The notes: generated by a model from the sequence alone, not told the origin. A stretch of DNA of 64,000 nt from Streptomyces celluloflavus (GCA_000720995.1 JOEL01000016.1:62001-126000); one strand, 5' to 3'. Counted from the stretch's first letter, positions 16,243 through 25,534 are shown. A program made the numbers and translations.

Positions 16243-18018
16243 ATGTCTTCCAAGGCACCCGGCCGTCTCGGCGGGGCACGCTCCCGTCGTGCCCGGCGCA
16301 TAGCGACCTGCACCGCGCTCGTGCTCTCCGTCGGCGCGCTGATATCCGTACCGGCAGCGGCCGAAGGACGGCCGCCCGCGCCGAACGGGCAGCTCAAGCG
16401 CATCACCCCCGACATCCGGCAGCCCACCCTGACGCTCCCGCCGCGGGCCGCCAAGCGGTCGACGGCGGCCGGGAAGGGGCTCGCCGCGGCGGCCCGCACC
16501 AAGGCCAAGCCACGCTTCGACCTCAACGGGGACGGGCTCGGCGACCTCCTCTACCGAGGTCAGAACGGCGCGTACTACCTCGCGCCGTCCGACGGGTCGG
16601 CGGTCCGGGGGTACGACATACCCGGCGACGGCGATGAGATGTTCAAGGACGTCGTGCCCCTCGGCGACCAGGACGGCAGCGGCAAGACGGCGATCCTGAC
16701 CCTGTCGTCGACGGGTACGCTCGGCATCCGCCAGAGCGGTATGAGCGGCGCGGGTTCCCCGATCTGGTCGGGCAAGGGATGGCAGGAGTACAACAAGCTC
16801 ATCGCGACCGGTGACCTGACCGGCAACGGCAGGAACGATCTGCTGGCCCGTACGCCCTCCGGCGAGCTCTACCTCTACGCCTCCAACGGCCGGCTGGTGT
16901 CCCCGTTCGCCTCGCGCGTCAAGATCGGCGGCGGCTGGCAGGTCTACGACCAGATCGTCGGCGTCAACGACGCCAACGGCGACGGCTACGGGGACCTCTA
17001 CGCCCGTACCCCGGCCGGTGACCTCTACTTCTACGCGGGTACCGGCAACGCCGCCGCCCCGTTCAAGCCCCGGGTGAAGGTCGGTTACGGCTACGGGATC
17101 TACAACCAGCTGCTGAGCATCGACGACGCCGACGGCGACGGATTCGGCGATCTTCTCGCCCGTACCCCGGACGGTCAGCTGTTCTATTACAGCTCCGACG
17201 GTACCGGGCAGCTGCGCGGCCGGGTCCCGGGCGGCTCGGGGTGGAACGTGGCCTCGCTCTTCGCCGGGGCGGGCGGCAACCCCTACCTGGGCAAGTCCGA
17301 AGTGCTGGGCCTGGACACCCACGGCACGCTCTATTACTACTACGCGGAGAACAACGGGAAGCTGAGCGCCCGCCAGCAGGCGAGCGACGACGGCGGGTGG
17401 CTGGGGTCGAAGCCCGTCTTCGCGTCCTCGCTGGACCACGACGGCCGCGGCGATCTGCTGGACATCTTCCAGGGCACCCTCTACAACTACAGCCGCGCCA
17501 CCGACTCCGGCCCGTACTCCCTCGGCTCCGGCTGGGGCATCTACACCATGGTGATCGGCCCCGGTGACCTCGACAACGACGGCAAGGGCGACCTGCTGGC
17601 CCGCGACGGCGCCGGCAACCTGTACCTCTACCGCGGCGACGGCGCCGGCTACGGGGTCGCGAGCCGGATCAAGGTCGGTGCCGGCTGGAACGCCTACGAC
17701 AAGATCGTCGGCGCCGGAGACCTCACCGGCGACGGCCTGACGGACATCGTCGCCCGCACCCCCGACGGCACGCTCTATCTGTACGAGGGCACCGGCGTGG
17801 CCACCGCCCCCTTCAAGCCGCGGGTGAGCCTCGGCGGCGGCTGGAACCAGTACAAGCAGCTGGCCGCCCCGGGCGACCTCGACGGAGACGGCCGCGCGGA
17901 CCTGCTGGCCACCGACTCGCACGGCGATCTGTACAGCTACCTCGCCGACGGCACCGGCAAGTTCAAGCCCCGGCAGAAGATCGGCAACGGCTGGAACACC
18001 TACACCAGCCTGCACTGA
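16243..18018 (+). CDS. Secreted FG-GAP/VCBS-repeat beta-propeller protein
   Basis: This encodes 591 residues. The N-terminus has Arg-rich residues, a hydrophobic core (CTALVLSVGALISV) and an AAA-type cleavage site, a Sec signal peptide. After a linker, repeats of about 45-50 residues of the type D-x-N/D-G-D-G-x-x-D-L-L-A-R, each followed by a G-x-G-W-x-x-Y motif, run from about 85 to the end. This is a seven- or eight-bladed propeller binding calcium in the DxDxDG loops. Such proteins are abundant extracellular or wall-associated proteins of unknown partner. The ATG at 16243 follows a run of G at 16233-16239. A strong terminator hairpin follows the stop. Confidence 0.88.
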   Translation: MSSKAPGRLGGARSRRARRIATCTALVLSVGALISVPAAAEGRPPAPNGQLKRITPDIRQPTLTLPPRAAKRSTAAGKGLAAAARTKAKPRFDLNGDGLGDLLYRGQNGAYYLAPSDGSAVRGYDIPGDGDEMFKDVVPLGDQDGSGKTAILTLSSTGTLGIRQSGMSGAGSPIWSGKGWQEYNKLIATGDLTGNGRNDLLARTPSGELYLYASNGRLVSPFASRVKIGGGWQVYDQIVGVNDANGDGYGDLYARTPAGDLYFYAGTGNAAAPFKPRVKVGYGYGIYNQLLSIDDADGDGFGDLLARTPDGQLFYYSSDGTGQLRGRVPGGSGWNVASLFAGAGGNPYLGKSEVLGLDTHGTLYYYYAENNGKLSARQQASDDGGWLGSKPVFASSLDHDGRGDLLDIFQGTLYNYSRATDSGPYSLGSGWGIYTMVIGPGDLDNDGKGDLLARDGAGNLYLYRGDGAGYGVASRIKVGAGWNAYDKIVGAGDLTGDGLTDIVARTPDGTLYLYEGTGVATAPFKPRVSLGGGWNQYKQLAAPGDLDGDGRADLLATDSHGDLYSYLADGTGKFKPRQKIGNGWNTYTSLH

Positions 18019-18025
18019 TCACCCC

Positions 18026-18064
18026 CGCGCCGGCGGCCACCGTCTCCGGGTGGCCGCCGGCGCG
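18026..18064 (+). terminator. Strong hairpin after propeller gene
   Basis: A perfect 16-bp GC-only-loop stem (18026-18041 and 18049-18064) with a 7-nt loop begins 8 bp after the stop codon. It is a clear Streptomyces-type terminator. Confidence 0.8.
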
Positions 18065-18308
18065 GTGCTCTCTTGGCAGCCGGTTTTTCCGGCAGGGCCG
18101 GAATCGGCCCGGCCGCAGCGCGGGGTACGGCCCGGTGACGTGCAGGATGGTGCAGGTCCCGCCGGAGCGGACGCCGGTGCCCTGTGGCCTCGGCACCGTG
18201 CGATGTGCGCAGACGGCTGCTGCCGGGCGGGACGGACGTGACCGCCGCACCGGCACGCATCCCTGGAATTCCCCCAGCGATGCGGCTGCCGGAAAACAGG
18301 AGAGTTCC

Positions 18309-18638
18309 ATGATCTTCATTGTCGTCAAATTCACCGTGCGCCCCGACCGCAGCGCGGACTGGCTCTCGCTGGTCGACGAATTCACCCGGGCCACCCGACG
18401 GGAGCCGGGCAATGTCTTCTTCGAATGGTCCACCAGCGTGGACAACCCCGACCAGTTCGTCCTGGTCGAGGCATTCGCCTCGGCCGAGGCCGGTGAGCTG
18501 CATGTGAACTCCGACCATTTCCGGACCGCCATGGCGTGGATGCCCGAGGTGATCGCCGGTACGCCGGAGATCATCAACACCGAGGTGCCGGGCACCGGCT
18601 GGGGAGAGATGGCGGAGCTCGCACCGCGCGACGCGTGA
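18309..18638 (+). CDS. Antibiotic biosynthesis monooxygenase (ABM) domain protein
   Basis: This 109-residue ferredoxin-fold dimer protein is of the YgiN/ABM family, cofactor-independent oxygenases acting on quinols and polyketide-type phenols. Family features are the start IFIVVKFTVRPDR, the middle EPGNVFFEWSTSVDNPDQFVLVE and the HVNSDHFRTAM histidine segment. AGGAG lies 6 nt before the ATG at 18309. It is convergent with the MarR gene. Whether it belongs to the nearby bisindole cluster is unclear. Confidence 0.85.
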   Translation: MIFIVVKFTVRPDRSADWLSLVDEFTRATRREPGNVFFEWSTSVDNPDQFVLVEAFASAEAGELHVNSDHFRTAMAWMPEVIAGTPEIINTEVPGTGWGEMAELAPRDA

Positions 18639-18734
18639 GCCCCGGCGGCGCCTGGCGGAAACCGGCCGTCGACGGGCATCGGCCGCCCGTCGGCGGCCGC
18701 GGCGTGCCCGCGCCGGACCTGCCCCGAAACGCGG

Positions 18735-19232
18735 TCAGGGTTCCTTCTTGTCCCGCGAATTGAGCGTCGACACAAAGGAGTTGAGGTCGTCGAGCACGCG
18801 GGTCAGGCCCTCCCGGCCGAGCGGCCGGGTGAGCTCCCGCTCCACCTCGTGGGCTATGGCGTCGCCCTCTCCCATGCGATGGCGCCCGTGTTCGGTGAGG
18901 AACGCGCCCACGATGCGGCCTCGCGGCTGCGACTGCCGTTCCACCAGCCCCGCCGACTGGAGCCGGTCGAGCATCGTCGTGACGGCCGCCGGGCTCACAT
19001 CGGACCTGCGGGCGATCTCGGCGCCCGCGATCCCCGGCTGCTCGTCGATCAGGCGCAGGACGGCCCACTGGGAGGCGCTGAGACCGATCGGCGCGAACGC
19101 CGCGTTGACCGCGGCGTCCACCGCGCGGCCCGTTTGGTAGAGGGCGGTCATCAGCGGGGGCTTGACCGCCGAGGGGTGCGCCCCGCCCGCGGAAGCCCCG
19201 GACTTCGGAGGGAGTGTGGGGTCCTGCGCCAT
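18735..19232 (-). CDS. MarR-family transcriptional regulator
   Basis: This 165-residue winged-helix regulator has a recognition region ISAPEIARR-like in this protein (AGAEIARRSDVSPAAVTTMLDRLQSAGLV) followed by the wing QPRGRIVGAFLTEHGR, with dimerisation helices at both ends. I place the start at 19232; an upstream ATG at 19298 would translate through the promoter region. It is divergent from the amidohydrolase-MFS operon, the usual layout for a MarR repressor controlling an efflux gene. Candidate sites are the GTTAA-CACA-TTAAC palindrome at 19437 and the repeat at 19299-19321. Confidence 0.85.
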   Translation of the reverse strand: MAQDPTLPPKSGASAGGAHPSAVKPPLMTALYQTGRAVDAAVNAAFAPIGLSASQWAVLRLIDEQPGIAGAEIARRSDVSPAAVTTMLDRLQSAGLVERQSQPRGRIVGAFLTEHGRHRMGEGDAIAHEVERELTRPLGREGLTRVLDDLNSFVSTLNSRDKKEP

Positions 19233-19298
19233 GGCCTGTCGCCACCTTCCCTGCTGCCGGTCCGCCCCGCCGCATCGGGCGGGCCTGTCCGACTCCAT

Positions 19299-19321
19299 AT
19301 CGACTAGCACAATCACTCGAT
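19299..19321. promoter_or_regulatory. Inverted repeat upstream of marR-like gene
   Basis: Arms ATCGA (19299-19303) and TCGAT (19317-19321) flank a 13-bp spacer, 67 bp upstream of the MarR start. The size suits an autoregulatory MarR operator, but the arms are short. Confidence 0.35.
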
Positions 19322-19422
19322 CGAAGTCTGTACCAACGGCCCCCGCGATGCCAGTGGCCCGGCAGCGGCGGTCCGGTGGTGAGCGGGTGCCGCGGGGTGC
19401 GAAAAATCCCCACAATTTCACC

Positions 19423-19452
19423 TTGACGACCCCTATGTTAACACATTAACAT
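19423..19452 (+). promoter_or_regulatory. Promoter of amidohydrolase-MFS(-LAL) operon
   Basis: A TTGACG -35 element (19423-19428) is separated by 18 bp from TAACAT (19447-19452). It points toward the amidohydrolase gene 184 bp downstream. Both adjacent palindromes overlap the -10, suggesting repression. Confidence 0.55.
19437..19450. promoter_or_regulatory. Palindrome GTTAA-CACA-TTAAC, candidate MarR operator
   Basis: This perfect 5-4-5 inverted repeat covers the -10 region of the rightward promoter and shares its last base with the CATCATGATG palindrome. The position suits a repressor encoded by the divergent MarR gene. Confidence 0.5.
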
Positions 19453-19459
19453 CATGATG
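19450..19459. promoter_or_regulatory. CATCATGATG palindrome, copy 3
   Basis: This is identical to the two palindromes at 6207 and 6273 between the first amidohydrolase gene and the GntR gene. Here it overlaps the promoter of the second amidohydrolase gene. Confidence 0.55.
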
Positions 19460-19635
19460 AGCGATCTTGGATCTGTGTTCTTTCCGCATGCTCCGCGTGC
19501 GGAGATCGGTATTTCTCGAAATTCCCTCCGCAGCACACCACTGACACCGCCATGAGGCGCGCGAATGCCGCCCGGTACCGCGTGCTCGGTGTATGTATCC
19601 GACGGTGCAGGTATCCGATCGACGGGAGAGCTTCG

Positions 19636-20982
19636 ATGAGTCACACAGCGGACGCGTCCGCGGACGATTTCGTGAATCCGGTGAGCCCGATCGGCCCGGA
19701 CTCACCACCAGCAGGCGGCCCCGGTGCGCTCGCCCTCGTCGGCTGCACCGTCGTCGACGGCGCGGGCTCGCCGCCGCTGCGCCAGGGCGTCATCGTCGTC
19801 GAAGCGGGCCGCATCACGGCTCTCGGGCCGGCCGGGAGCGTACGCATCCCGGACGCCGCCCGGATCCTGCGGTGTGACGGGCAGACCGCCCTGCCGGGCC
19901 TCATCGACTCGCACACGCACATCGACCGGGACGTCCCGGCGGTCCTGGGGGTACTCCTCAAGGACGGGGTGACCAGCGTGGGCAACACCGGCTGCGGGCC
20001 GGACATGGTGCCGCAGCTCCACCGGGCCGGAGCGCACCCCGCCGCCGCCCGCGTGTTCACCTCCGGGCCCGCGCTCACCGCCCCGGGCGGCTATCCGGGC
20101 ACCCGCGGCGACGGCACCGTCGCCCGCGGCGTCACCTCCGCCACCGAGGCCGAGGCGGCCGTCGACGAACTGGTCGCGCTCGGTGCGGACTTCATCAAGC
20201 TGGCCCAGGAGCCGTTCGATTTCAACTTCCGCTCCCCGGGCCACCTCCCGGTCCTCGGCCCCGGACCGGTCGCCGCCGCCGCCCGCCGTGCGAAGGCACA
20301 CGGCCTGCCCGTCCGCTCCCACGTCCACAACGTCACCCAGCTGGACATCGCCCTCGACGCCGGTGTCACCAGCGTCGAGCACATGCTCTTTCCGCTGCCG
20401 CCCGAGGCGGACTACCACGAGCTCTACCGCGACGGCGCCCTCGGCACGGCCGCGCTCCCCGACCTGTGCCGGCGACTGCACCGCATGGTGGAGAGCGGCG
20501 TCTACCTCGTCCCCACCATCGGCAACGAGCTCATCAACATCCGCGACGGCCTGCCGGACTTCCCCGAGGACGGCCTCCGGGCCATCGAGGAGCTCATGGT
20601 CACCGTCCTGTCGCAGTATCTCGAAGCGGGCGGACGGGTCGCCCTGGGCAGCGACTGGGTGGGCCGGCCCGGCGTCCCGGCGGGAATGCCGCGCCAGGAG
20701 CTGCGGTACCTCCTCGCCGCCGGTATGACCCCGCTCCAGGTCGTCGAGGCGAGCACCCGCAACGCGGCCCTGCTCTGCGGTCAGGGACGGACGCTGGGCG
20801 TACTGGAACCCGGCCGGTGCGCCGACCTGATCGTGGTCGACGGAGACCCGCTGCGGCCCGACGCCGCACTGGACGGCATCCGCGCCCGCACCGTCGTCAA
20901 GGACGGACAGCTCGTCTCCCTCACCGATGCCGGCAGCCCCGCCCCGCTGCGGCATCCCGTCCCCGCGGACCCTCCGCGATGA
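19636..20982 (+). CDS. Imidazolonepropionase-like amidohydrolase
   Basis: This encodes a 448-residue metal-dependent hydrolase of the HutI/prolidase-like branch of the amidohydrolase superfamily. An N-terminal beta-sandwich segment (LALVGCTVVDG, then VIVVEAGRITALG) precedes the barrel. The metal motif LIDSHTHID is at about residue 90, with a Lys-type text DFIKLAQE, the RSHVHN histidine motif, SVEHM, and LGSDW with the catalytic Asp. The C-terminus returns to the sandwich with the ILEPGRCADLIVVDG-like motif (here VLEPGRCADLIVVDG). GGGAG precedes the ATG at 19636. Its stop overlaps the start of the MFS gene, so they are translationally coupled. It could hydrolyse a cyclic amide or lactam related to the exported compound. 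Confidence 0.85.
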   Translation: MSHTADASADDFVNPVSPIGPDSPPAGGPGALALVGCTVVDGAGSPPLRQGVIVVEAGRITALGPAGSVRIPDAARILRCDGQTALPGLIDSHTHIDRDVPAVLGVLLKDGVTSVGNTGCGPDMVPQLHRAGAHPAAARVFTSGPALTAPGGYPGTRGDGTVARGVTSATEAEAAVDELVALGADFIKLAQEPFDFNFRSPGHLPVLGPGPVAAAARRAKAHGLPVRSHVHNVTQLDIALDAGVTSVEHMLFPLPPEADYHELYRDGALGTAALPDLCRRLHRMVESGVYLVPTIGNELINIRDGLPDFPEDGLRAIEELMVTVLSQYLEAGGRVALGSDWVGRPGVPAGMPRQELRYLLAAGMTPLQVVEASTRNAALLCGQGRTLGVLEPGRCADLIVVDGDPLRPDAALDGIRARTVVKDGQLVSLTDAGSPAPLRHPVPADPPR

Positions 20983-22496
20983 AACGCGACGCCCCTCCGG
21001 TGGCCGGGGGCGCACCGCCCGCCACGCGCGGCGGGCCGTCACCCTGGAAGACGCTGCTCGCGGTATCCGTCGGCTCCTTCATGACGATCCTGGACGTCAC
21101 GGTCGTCAACGTCGCCATCCACTCCCTCCAGCAGGAGTACGCGGCATCCACCGCCGCTGTGCAGTGGGTGGTCAGCGCGTACGCGCTGGCGCTGGGCATC
21201 GCCACCCCGCTGGCCGGTGCGCTCGGCGAGCGGTTCGGTACGAAACGGGTCTATCTGATCTCCCTGGGCTGCTTCGCCGCCGCCTCGCTGCTGTGCGGCC
21301 TCGCGCCGACCCTCCCGCTGCTCATCGTGGCGCGCGCCCTCCAGGGCATCGCCGGCGGCTTCGCGCTGCCGCTGGGCTCCGCCCGGCTGTTCACCACCTT
21401 CCCTGCGGAGAAACGCGGCCTCGCCTTCGGCGTCTTCGGCGTCGTCCTGGTCTTCGCGCCGACCGTCGGGCCGCTGGTGGGCGGCGCCTTCGTGGACGCC
21501 GGACTGCTGCGCTGGATCTTCTTCATCAATGTGCCGATCGGTGCGCTCGGCGTCCTCCTGGGGAGCCGGTTCATCCTGCCCGACGGACCCCGGCAGGCGG
21601 CCGCCCGCCGGATCGGCCTGCCCAGCGTCGGCCTGGTCTGCGTGGGCTTCGGCGGACTGCTCCTGGGCGCGTCCCTGCTCGGCTCCCGTACCGCCTCGTC
21701 CGGCGGCGCCGCGGTGCCCGCCGCGTTCGCCGTCGGCGCCCTCGCGCTCGCCGTACTCGTCGCCGTCCAGCTCCGTTCGGCCGCGCCCCTGCTCCATCTG
21801 CGGCTCTACCGCATCCGCACCTACGCCATCGGCAGCGTCATCAACGCCCTCGGCCAGATCCCCTTCTTCGGGACGCAGTTCCTGCTGCCGCTGTCCATGC
21901 AGGTGGTCCGGGGCGTCTCCGCGCTGGACGCGGGGCTGGCCCTGCTGCCGCTGGCCCTCGCCTCCGGCGTCGCCGGCGTCCTCGCGGGCCGGGTGCGGGA
22001 CCGTTGGGGGCCCCGGCTGCCGCTCACCGCGGGCTTCCTGCTGCTCGCCGGAGGCATCGCGCTGCTGCGCGCACGGGCCTCGGACCCCGACCCGCTCGGC
22101 CTGGTGGGGCCCTTGCTGCTGGCCGGCGCGGGCGCGGGCGCGATCCCGCCGACCACCCAGGTCACCGCCCTCAGCGACGTGCCCCGGGAAGCGGTCGGCA
22201 ACGGGACCGCGCTGCTCCAGGCGACCCAGCGCGTCTGCCAGGCGCTCGGCGTCGCGGTCCTGGCCACGCTCGTCGCGCGCGATGTGACGGCACCGGCCGG
22301 CAGCCCGGTGTTCCGCACGGAGTACGTCGCCGGGCTCTCCACCGCCTACACCGTCGCCATGTACGCGGCGCTCGTCTGCGCCGCGCTCGCCGTGCTGCTG
22401 CCCGGCTGGCCGGCGCCCCACCCCAAACCCCTCCCCACGACGGCCCCCGGCAAGGACCTGGCGTCCGGACCGGAGACCCCGTCGGAAGCCCCCTAG
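20979..22496 (+). CDS. MFS drug exporter, DHA2/EmrB family
   Basis: This encodes 505 residues with 14 predicted helices. Helix 1 carries the family phrase SFMTILDVTVVNVA, with WVVSAYAL in helix 2 and the loop motif GERFGTKRVYL between helices 2 and 3. Motif C is in the fifth helix (VFGVVLVFAPTVGPLVGG). Such proton-driven exporters give self-resistance and secretion in many antibiotic clusters, including RebT in the rebeccamycin cluster. The start overlaps the amidohydrolase stop (ATGA), and the LAL regulator gene begins 15 bp after its stop. It is the best candidate exporter for the bisindole product. Confidence 0.88.
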   Translation: MKRDAPPVAGGAPPATRGGPSPWKTLLAVSVGSFMTILDVTVVNVAIHSLQQEYAASTAAVQWVVSAYALALGIATPLAGALGERFGTKRVYLISLGCFAAASLLCGLAPTLPLLIVARALQGIAGGFALPLGSARLFTTFPAEKRGLAFGVFGVVLVFAPTVGPLVGGAFVDAGLLRWIFFINVPIGALGVLLGSRFILPDGPRQAAARRIGLPSVGLVCVGFGGLLLGASLLGSRTASSGGAAVPAAFAVGALALAVLVAVQLRSAAPLLHLRLYRIRTYAIGSVINALGQIPFFGTQFLLPLSMQVVRGVSALDAGLALLPLALASGVAGVLAGRVRDRWGPRLPLTAGFLLLAGGIALLRARASDPDPLGLVGPLLLAGAGAGAIPPTTQVTALSDVPREAVGNGTALLQATQRVCQALGVAVLATLVARDVTAPAGSPVFRTEYVAGLSTAYTVAMYAALVCAALAVLLPGWPAPHPKPLPTTAPGKDLASGPETPSEAP

Positions 22497-22511
22497 GAAC
22501 AGCGCGACCCC

Positions 22512-25508
22512 ATGCGGCAGGACCTGCCGCGACCCGCGCGCGGTGCGGACGAGCCCGCCGCCTCCCGTCCGCGAAAGGTGCAAGTCCCCGCCATGGGAAA
22601 GGTGACCACCCGGTACGACGGCGAGCGCGAGCCGGGATCCGAGGCCCGCGCCGACCGGTCCCGTCCGGCCGTACGGCCCCTGCGCGGGCGTGAGGAGGAA
22701 CTGCGCCTGCTCTGCCGGGCCCTCGACCGGGCACAGAACTCACGGCGTGGCACGGAAGGATGGCTCAACGGCCCGGCCGGCATCGGCCGGACCCGCCTGC
22801 TGCGCGAGGCCGAACGCGCGGCGTCCGCACGGGGCTTCACGGTGATCCGGCTCAAGGGCGAGGAGTTCTCGCCGTCCGTGGCGCTGGGCTCGCTGGTCCA
22901 CGCCCTCACCGGGCCGCCGGACGCCGAGCGCACCCCGAGCGCGCCCGGCGTGACCCGCGAGACGCCCGACGACCGGCATCTCCCGGCCGCCTCGCTGACG
23001 CTGCTGGACGCCCGCCTCAAGCGGTCCCCGCTGCTGATCACCTGCGACGAGGGCCCCGCCCCGTCCCTGACCCCGGCGCTGCGCCCCCTCATGGCCCGGC
23101 TCCGGAACTCCCCGCTGGTGTGGCTGACGGCCCGGCGCACCGAGCGGGAACCGGCGGAGACGGCCGCGCGCACCCTGGCCCGGCCGCCGCGGGATCCGCC
23201 GGGAACCCTGCGGATCACCCTCGGACCGCTCTCCGACGACGCCGTCTCGCAACTGTTCGCCGACCGGCTGGGCGGTCCGCCCGACGCCGAACTGCGCACC
23301 CTGCTCGGCCTCGCCCAGGGCAACCCCCGGCTGCTCGCCGCGGTCTGCCGGCAGCTCCTGGAACACGGCGGTGTCCGGGTGGAGAGCGGCACGGCCCGGC
23401 TGGCCACCGAGGACGGCGACGCCACGGCGGAGGTACGGACCCCGGCCACACCCCGCCCGGTACCCCGCTGGTTCGACGCGCTGATGGACGAGCGGCTGGC
23501 GACGGTGTCCCCGCAGACCCGTCTGCTCATGGAGGTCGCGACCGTACTGGGCCCAGCCTGCCTCCCGGAGGACATCGCGGAGATGCTCGGCGAACCGGTG
23601 GGGGCACTGGTACCGCGGTTCCGGGAAGCGGTCGCGGCGGGCATGCTGCAACGCGGCAGCGACACCGTGACGTTCCGCCACGACCTGATGCGGCAGGCGC
23701 TCGTGGCGGACCTGCCCGCGGTGGTCCGCGGCGCCATGCACCGGCAGGCGCTGGGCATCCTCATGGCGCGCGGGAGTTCCGCGGCGGCGGTGGCCACCCA
23801 CCTCATCCACGGCGCGCACCGCGGGGACCCGGCCATGGCGGGACTGCTCCGCCGGGCCGCCGAGGAGTCGGTGACCACCACCCCCCGGACCGCCGCGGAC
23901 CTGGCGCTGCGCGGCCTCGAACTGGTCGGGCCCGTCGTCGACGAGGCACACGAACCGCTCACGGTGATCGCCGTGGAGGCATGCGTACGCGCCGGTTCGC
24001 TCCCGACCGCCGTCACCCTGGCCCGCGACGCCCTCATCCGCCCCCTCGATCCGGAGACCGCGGCGCGGCTGCGCTACTGGCTGTCGACGGCACTGCTGCT
24101 GCTCGGCCGGACCGCCGACTGCCTGGATGTCGCCGAGGAACTCCTCGCGCATCCCGGCGCCCCCGCCCACCTGCGGCAACGGGCCGTACTCAACCAGCTC
24201 GCCGCCTGGTCGGCGCAGGACGAGGCGCGGGGTGTGCAGCACGCCGAACGGGTGCTGCGGGAGGCCGGCGACCTCGACATCCAGGCGGGCGTCACCACCA
24301 CGCTCGCCGTGATGCGGTGGCGCGCGGGACGGCTCAACGAGGCGCTGTCGCTCTGCCAGGAGGCCGCCGAACTCGCCGACGGCGGGGCCGCCATCGAGTG
24401 GCACACCCATCCGCGGCTGATGTCCGCCATGATGCTTGCCCACACCGGCCGGTTCGCCGAGGCCGAAGCCGCGCTCGGGAAGGCACCGCGCACCGTCGAA
24501 TTCGTCTCGGCGGGGGTGCCCAGGCTGGTGCGCGCGCGGCTGCGGCTCGCCCGGGGCGAGCTCGACGAGGCCGCGCGCGAGGCGGCCGCCGGACTCGCCG
24601 TCGTTGAGCAGGCCGGGGCCGGTGTGCTGATGCCGCTGGCCTGGCTGGTCCTCGCGACGGTGGCCTCGTACCGGGGTGAGCTGGCCGAGGCGGGCGAGTA
24701 CGCGCGCCGCCTGAGGGACGCGCTGCCGGACGACCGCGGGCGGGTGTGCGCGGCGGCCGCCGCCTGGATCGAGGCGCAGATCGCCCTGGCGAGCGGCGGT
24801 GACCAGGCGCTGGAGACCGCTGTCGAGGAGCTCTGGACGAACGAGTGCGGCCGCCGGGCGTTGCTGATCGAGGAGCCCGCGTTCGCACCGTGGCTGGTCC
24901 GCCTCCTGCTGGCCGGCGGCCGGCGGACCCGGGCGGCCGCCGTCAGCGCGGCGGCGGACCGGCTGGCGCGGACCAATCCCGGTATCACCGCGGTGCGCGC
25001 GGCCGCCGACCACGCCCGCGGCCTGGTCGAACGGGACGCCGCCGCCCTGGAGTCGGCCGCCGCGCACCACCGCGACGCCTGGGTACGCGCCTCGGCGGCC
25101 GAGGACCTGGGCGCCCTGCTGACCGACACCTCCCGGGCACTTGCCGCGCAGCACCTGGAGAGCGCCCTCGCCCGGTACGGACAGCTGGGGGCGGCGGGTG
25201 ACACCGCCCGGGTGCGCCGCCGGCTGCGGGCGATCGGTGTCCGCCGCCGCCACTGGACCCGCTCCGACCAGCCGAAGACCGGCTGGCAGAGCCTGACGCG
25301 CACCGAACACACCGTGGCCGAGCACGTACTCCAGGGGATGACCAACCGTCAGGTCGCCGTCCGCATGTTCCTCTCGCAGCACACGGTCGCCTTCCATCTG
25401 CGCCAGATCTTCCGCAAACTCGGTGTCCACTCCCGGCTGGAACTGGCGCGCTACCGGCAGAGCACCGGGCACGACGGCACGCCCCGCGCCGGGTGCGCCG
25501 ACCGGTGA
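22512..25508 (+). CDS. LAL-type LuxR-family regulator (StaR/RebR-like)
   Basis: This 998-residue regulator has an N-terminal AAA-type ATPase domain, a long helical TPR-like middle and a C-terminal LuxR HTH (LTRTEHTVAEHV, then NRQVAVRMFLSQHTVAFHL). The Walker A site at 87-94 reads GPAGIGRT, with Arg where Lys is expected; a Walker B-like LLITCDE follows. The Lys-to-Arg change may weaken ATP hydrolysis. LAL proteins StaR, RebR and InkR activate indolocarbazole clusters, so this is the probable pathway activator for the adjacent bisindole genes. The ATG at 22512 is 15 nt after the MFS stop; an ATG at 22593 is an alternative start. Confidence 0.87.
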   Translation: MRQDLPRPARGADEPAASRPRKVQVPAMGKVTTRYDGEREPGSEARADRSRPAVRPLRGREEELRLLCRALDRAQNSRRGTEGWLNGPAGIGRTRLLREAERAASARGFTVIRLKGEEFSPSVALGSLVHALTGPPDAERTPSAPGVTRETPDDRHLPAASLTLLDARLKRSPLLITCDEGPAPSLTPALRPLMARLRNSPLVWLTARRTEREPAETAARTLARPPRDPPGTLRITLGPLSDDAVSQLFADRLGGPPDAELRTLLGLAQGNPRLLAAVCRQLLEHGGVRVESGTARLATEDGDATAEVRTPATPRPVPRWFDALMDERLATVSPQTRLLMEVATVLGPACLPEDIAEMLGEPVGALVPRFREAVAAGMLQRGSDTVTFRHDLMRQALVADLPAVVRGAMHRQALGILMARGSSAAAVATHLIHGAHRGDPAMAGLLRRAAEESVTTTPRTAADLALRGLELVGPVVDEAHEPLTVIAVEACVRAGSLPTAVTLARDALIRPLDPETAARLRYWLSTALLLLGRTADCLDVAEELLAHPGAPAHLRQRAVLNQLAAWSAQDEARGVQHAERVLREAGDLDIQAGVTTTLAVMRWRAGRLNEALSLCQEAAELADGGAAIEWHTHPRLMSAMMLAHTGRFAEAEAALGKAPRTVEFVSAGVPRLVRARLRLARGELDEAAREAAAGLAVVEQAGAGVLMPLAWLVLATVASYRGELAEAGEYARRLRDALPDDRGRVCAAAAAWIEAQIALASGGDQALETAVEELWTNECGRRALLIEEPAFAPWLVRLLLAGGRRTRAAAVSAAADRLARTNPGITAVRAAADHARGLVERDAAALESAAAHHRDAWVRASAAEDLGALLTDTSRALAAQHLESALARYGQLGAAGDTARVRRRLRAIGVRRRHWTRSDQPKTGWQSLTRTEHTVAEHVLQGMTNRQVAVRMFLSQHTVAFHLRQIFRKLGVHSRLELARYRQSTGHDGTPRAGCADR

Positions 25509-25534
25509 GCGCGACCGGCGTCCCGCCGGCCGGT

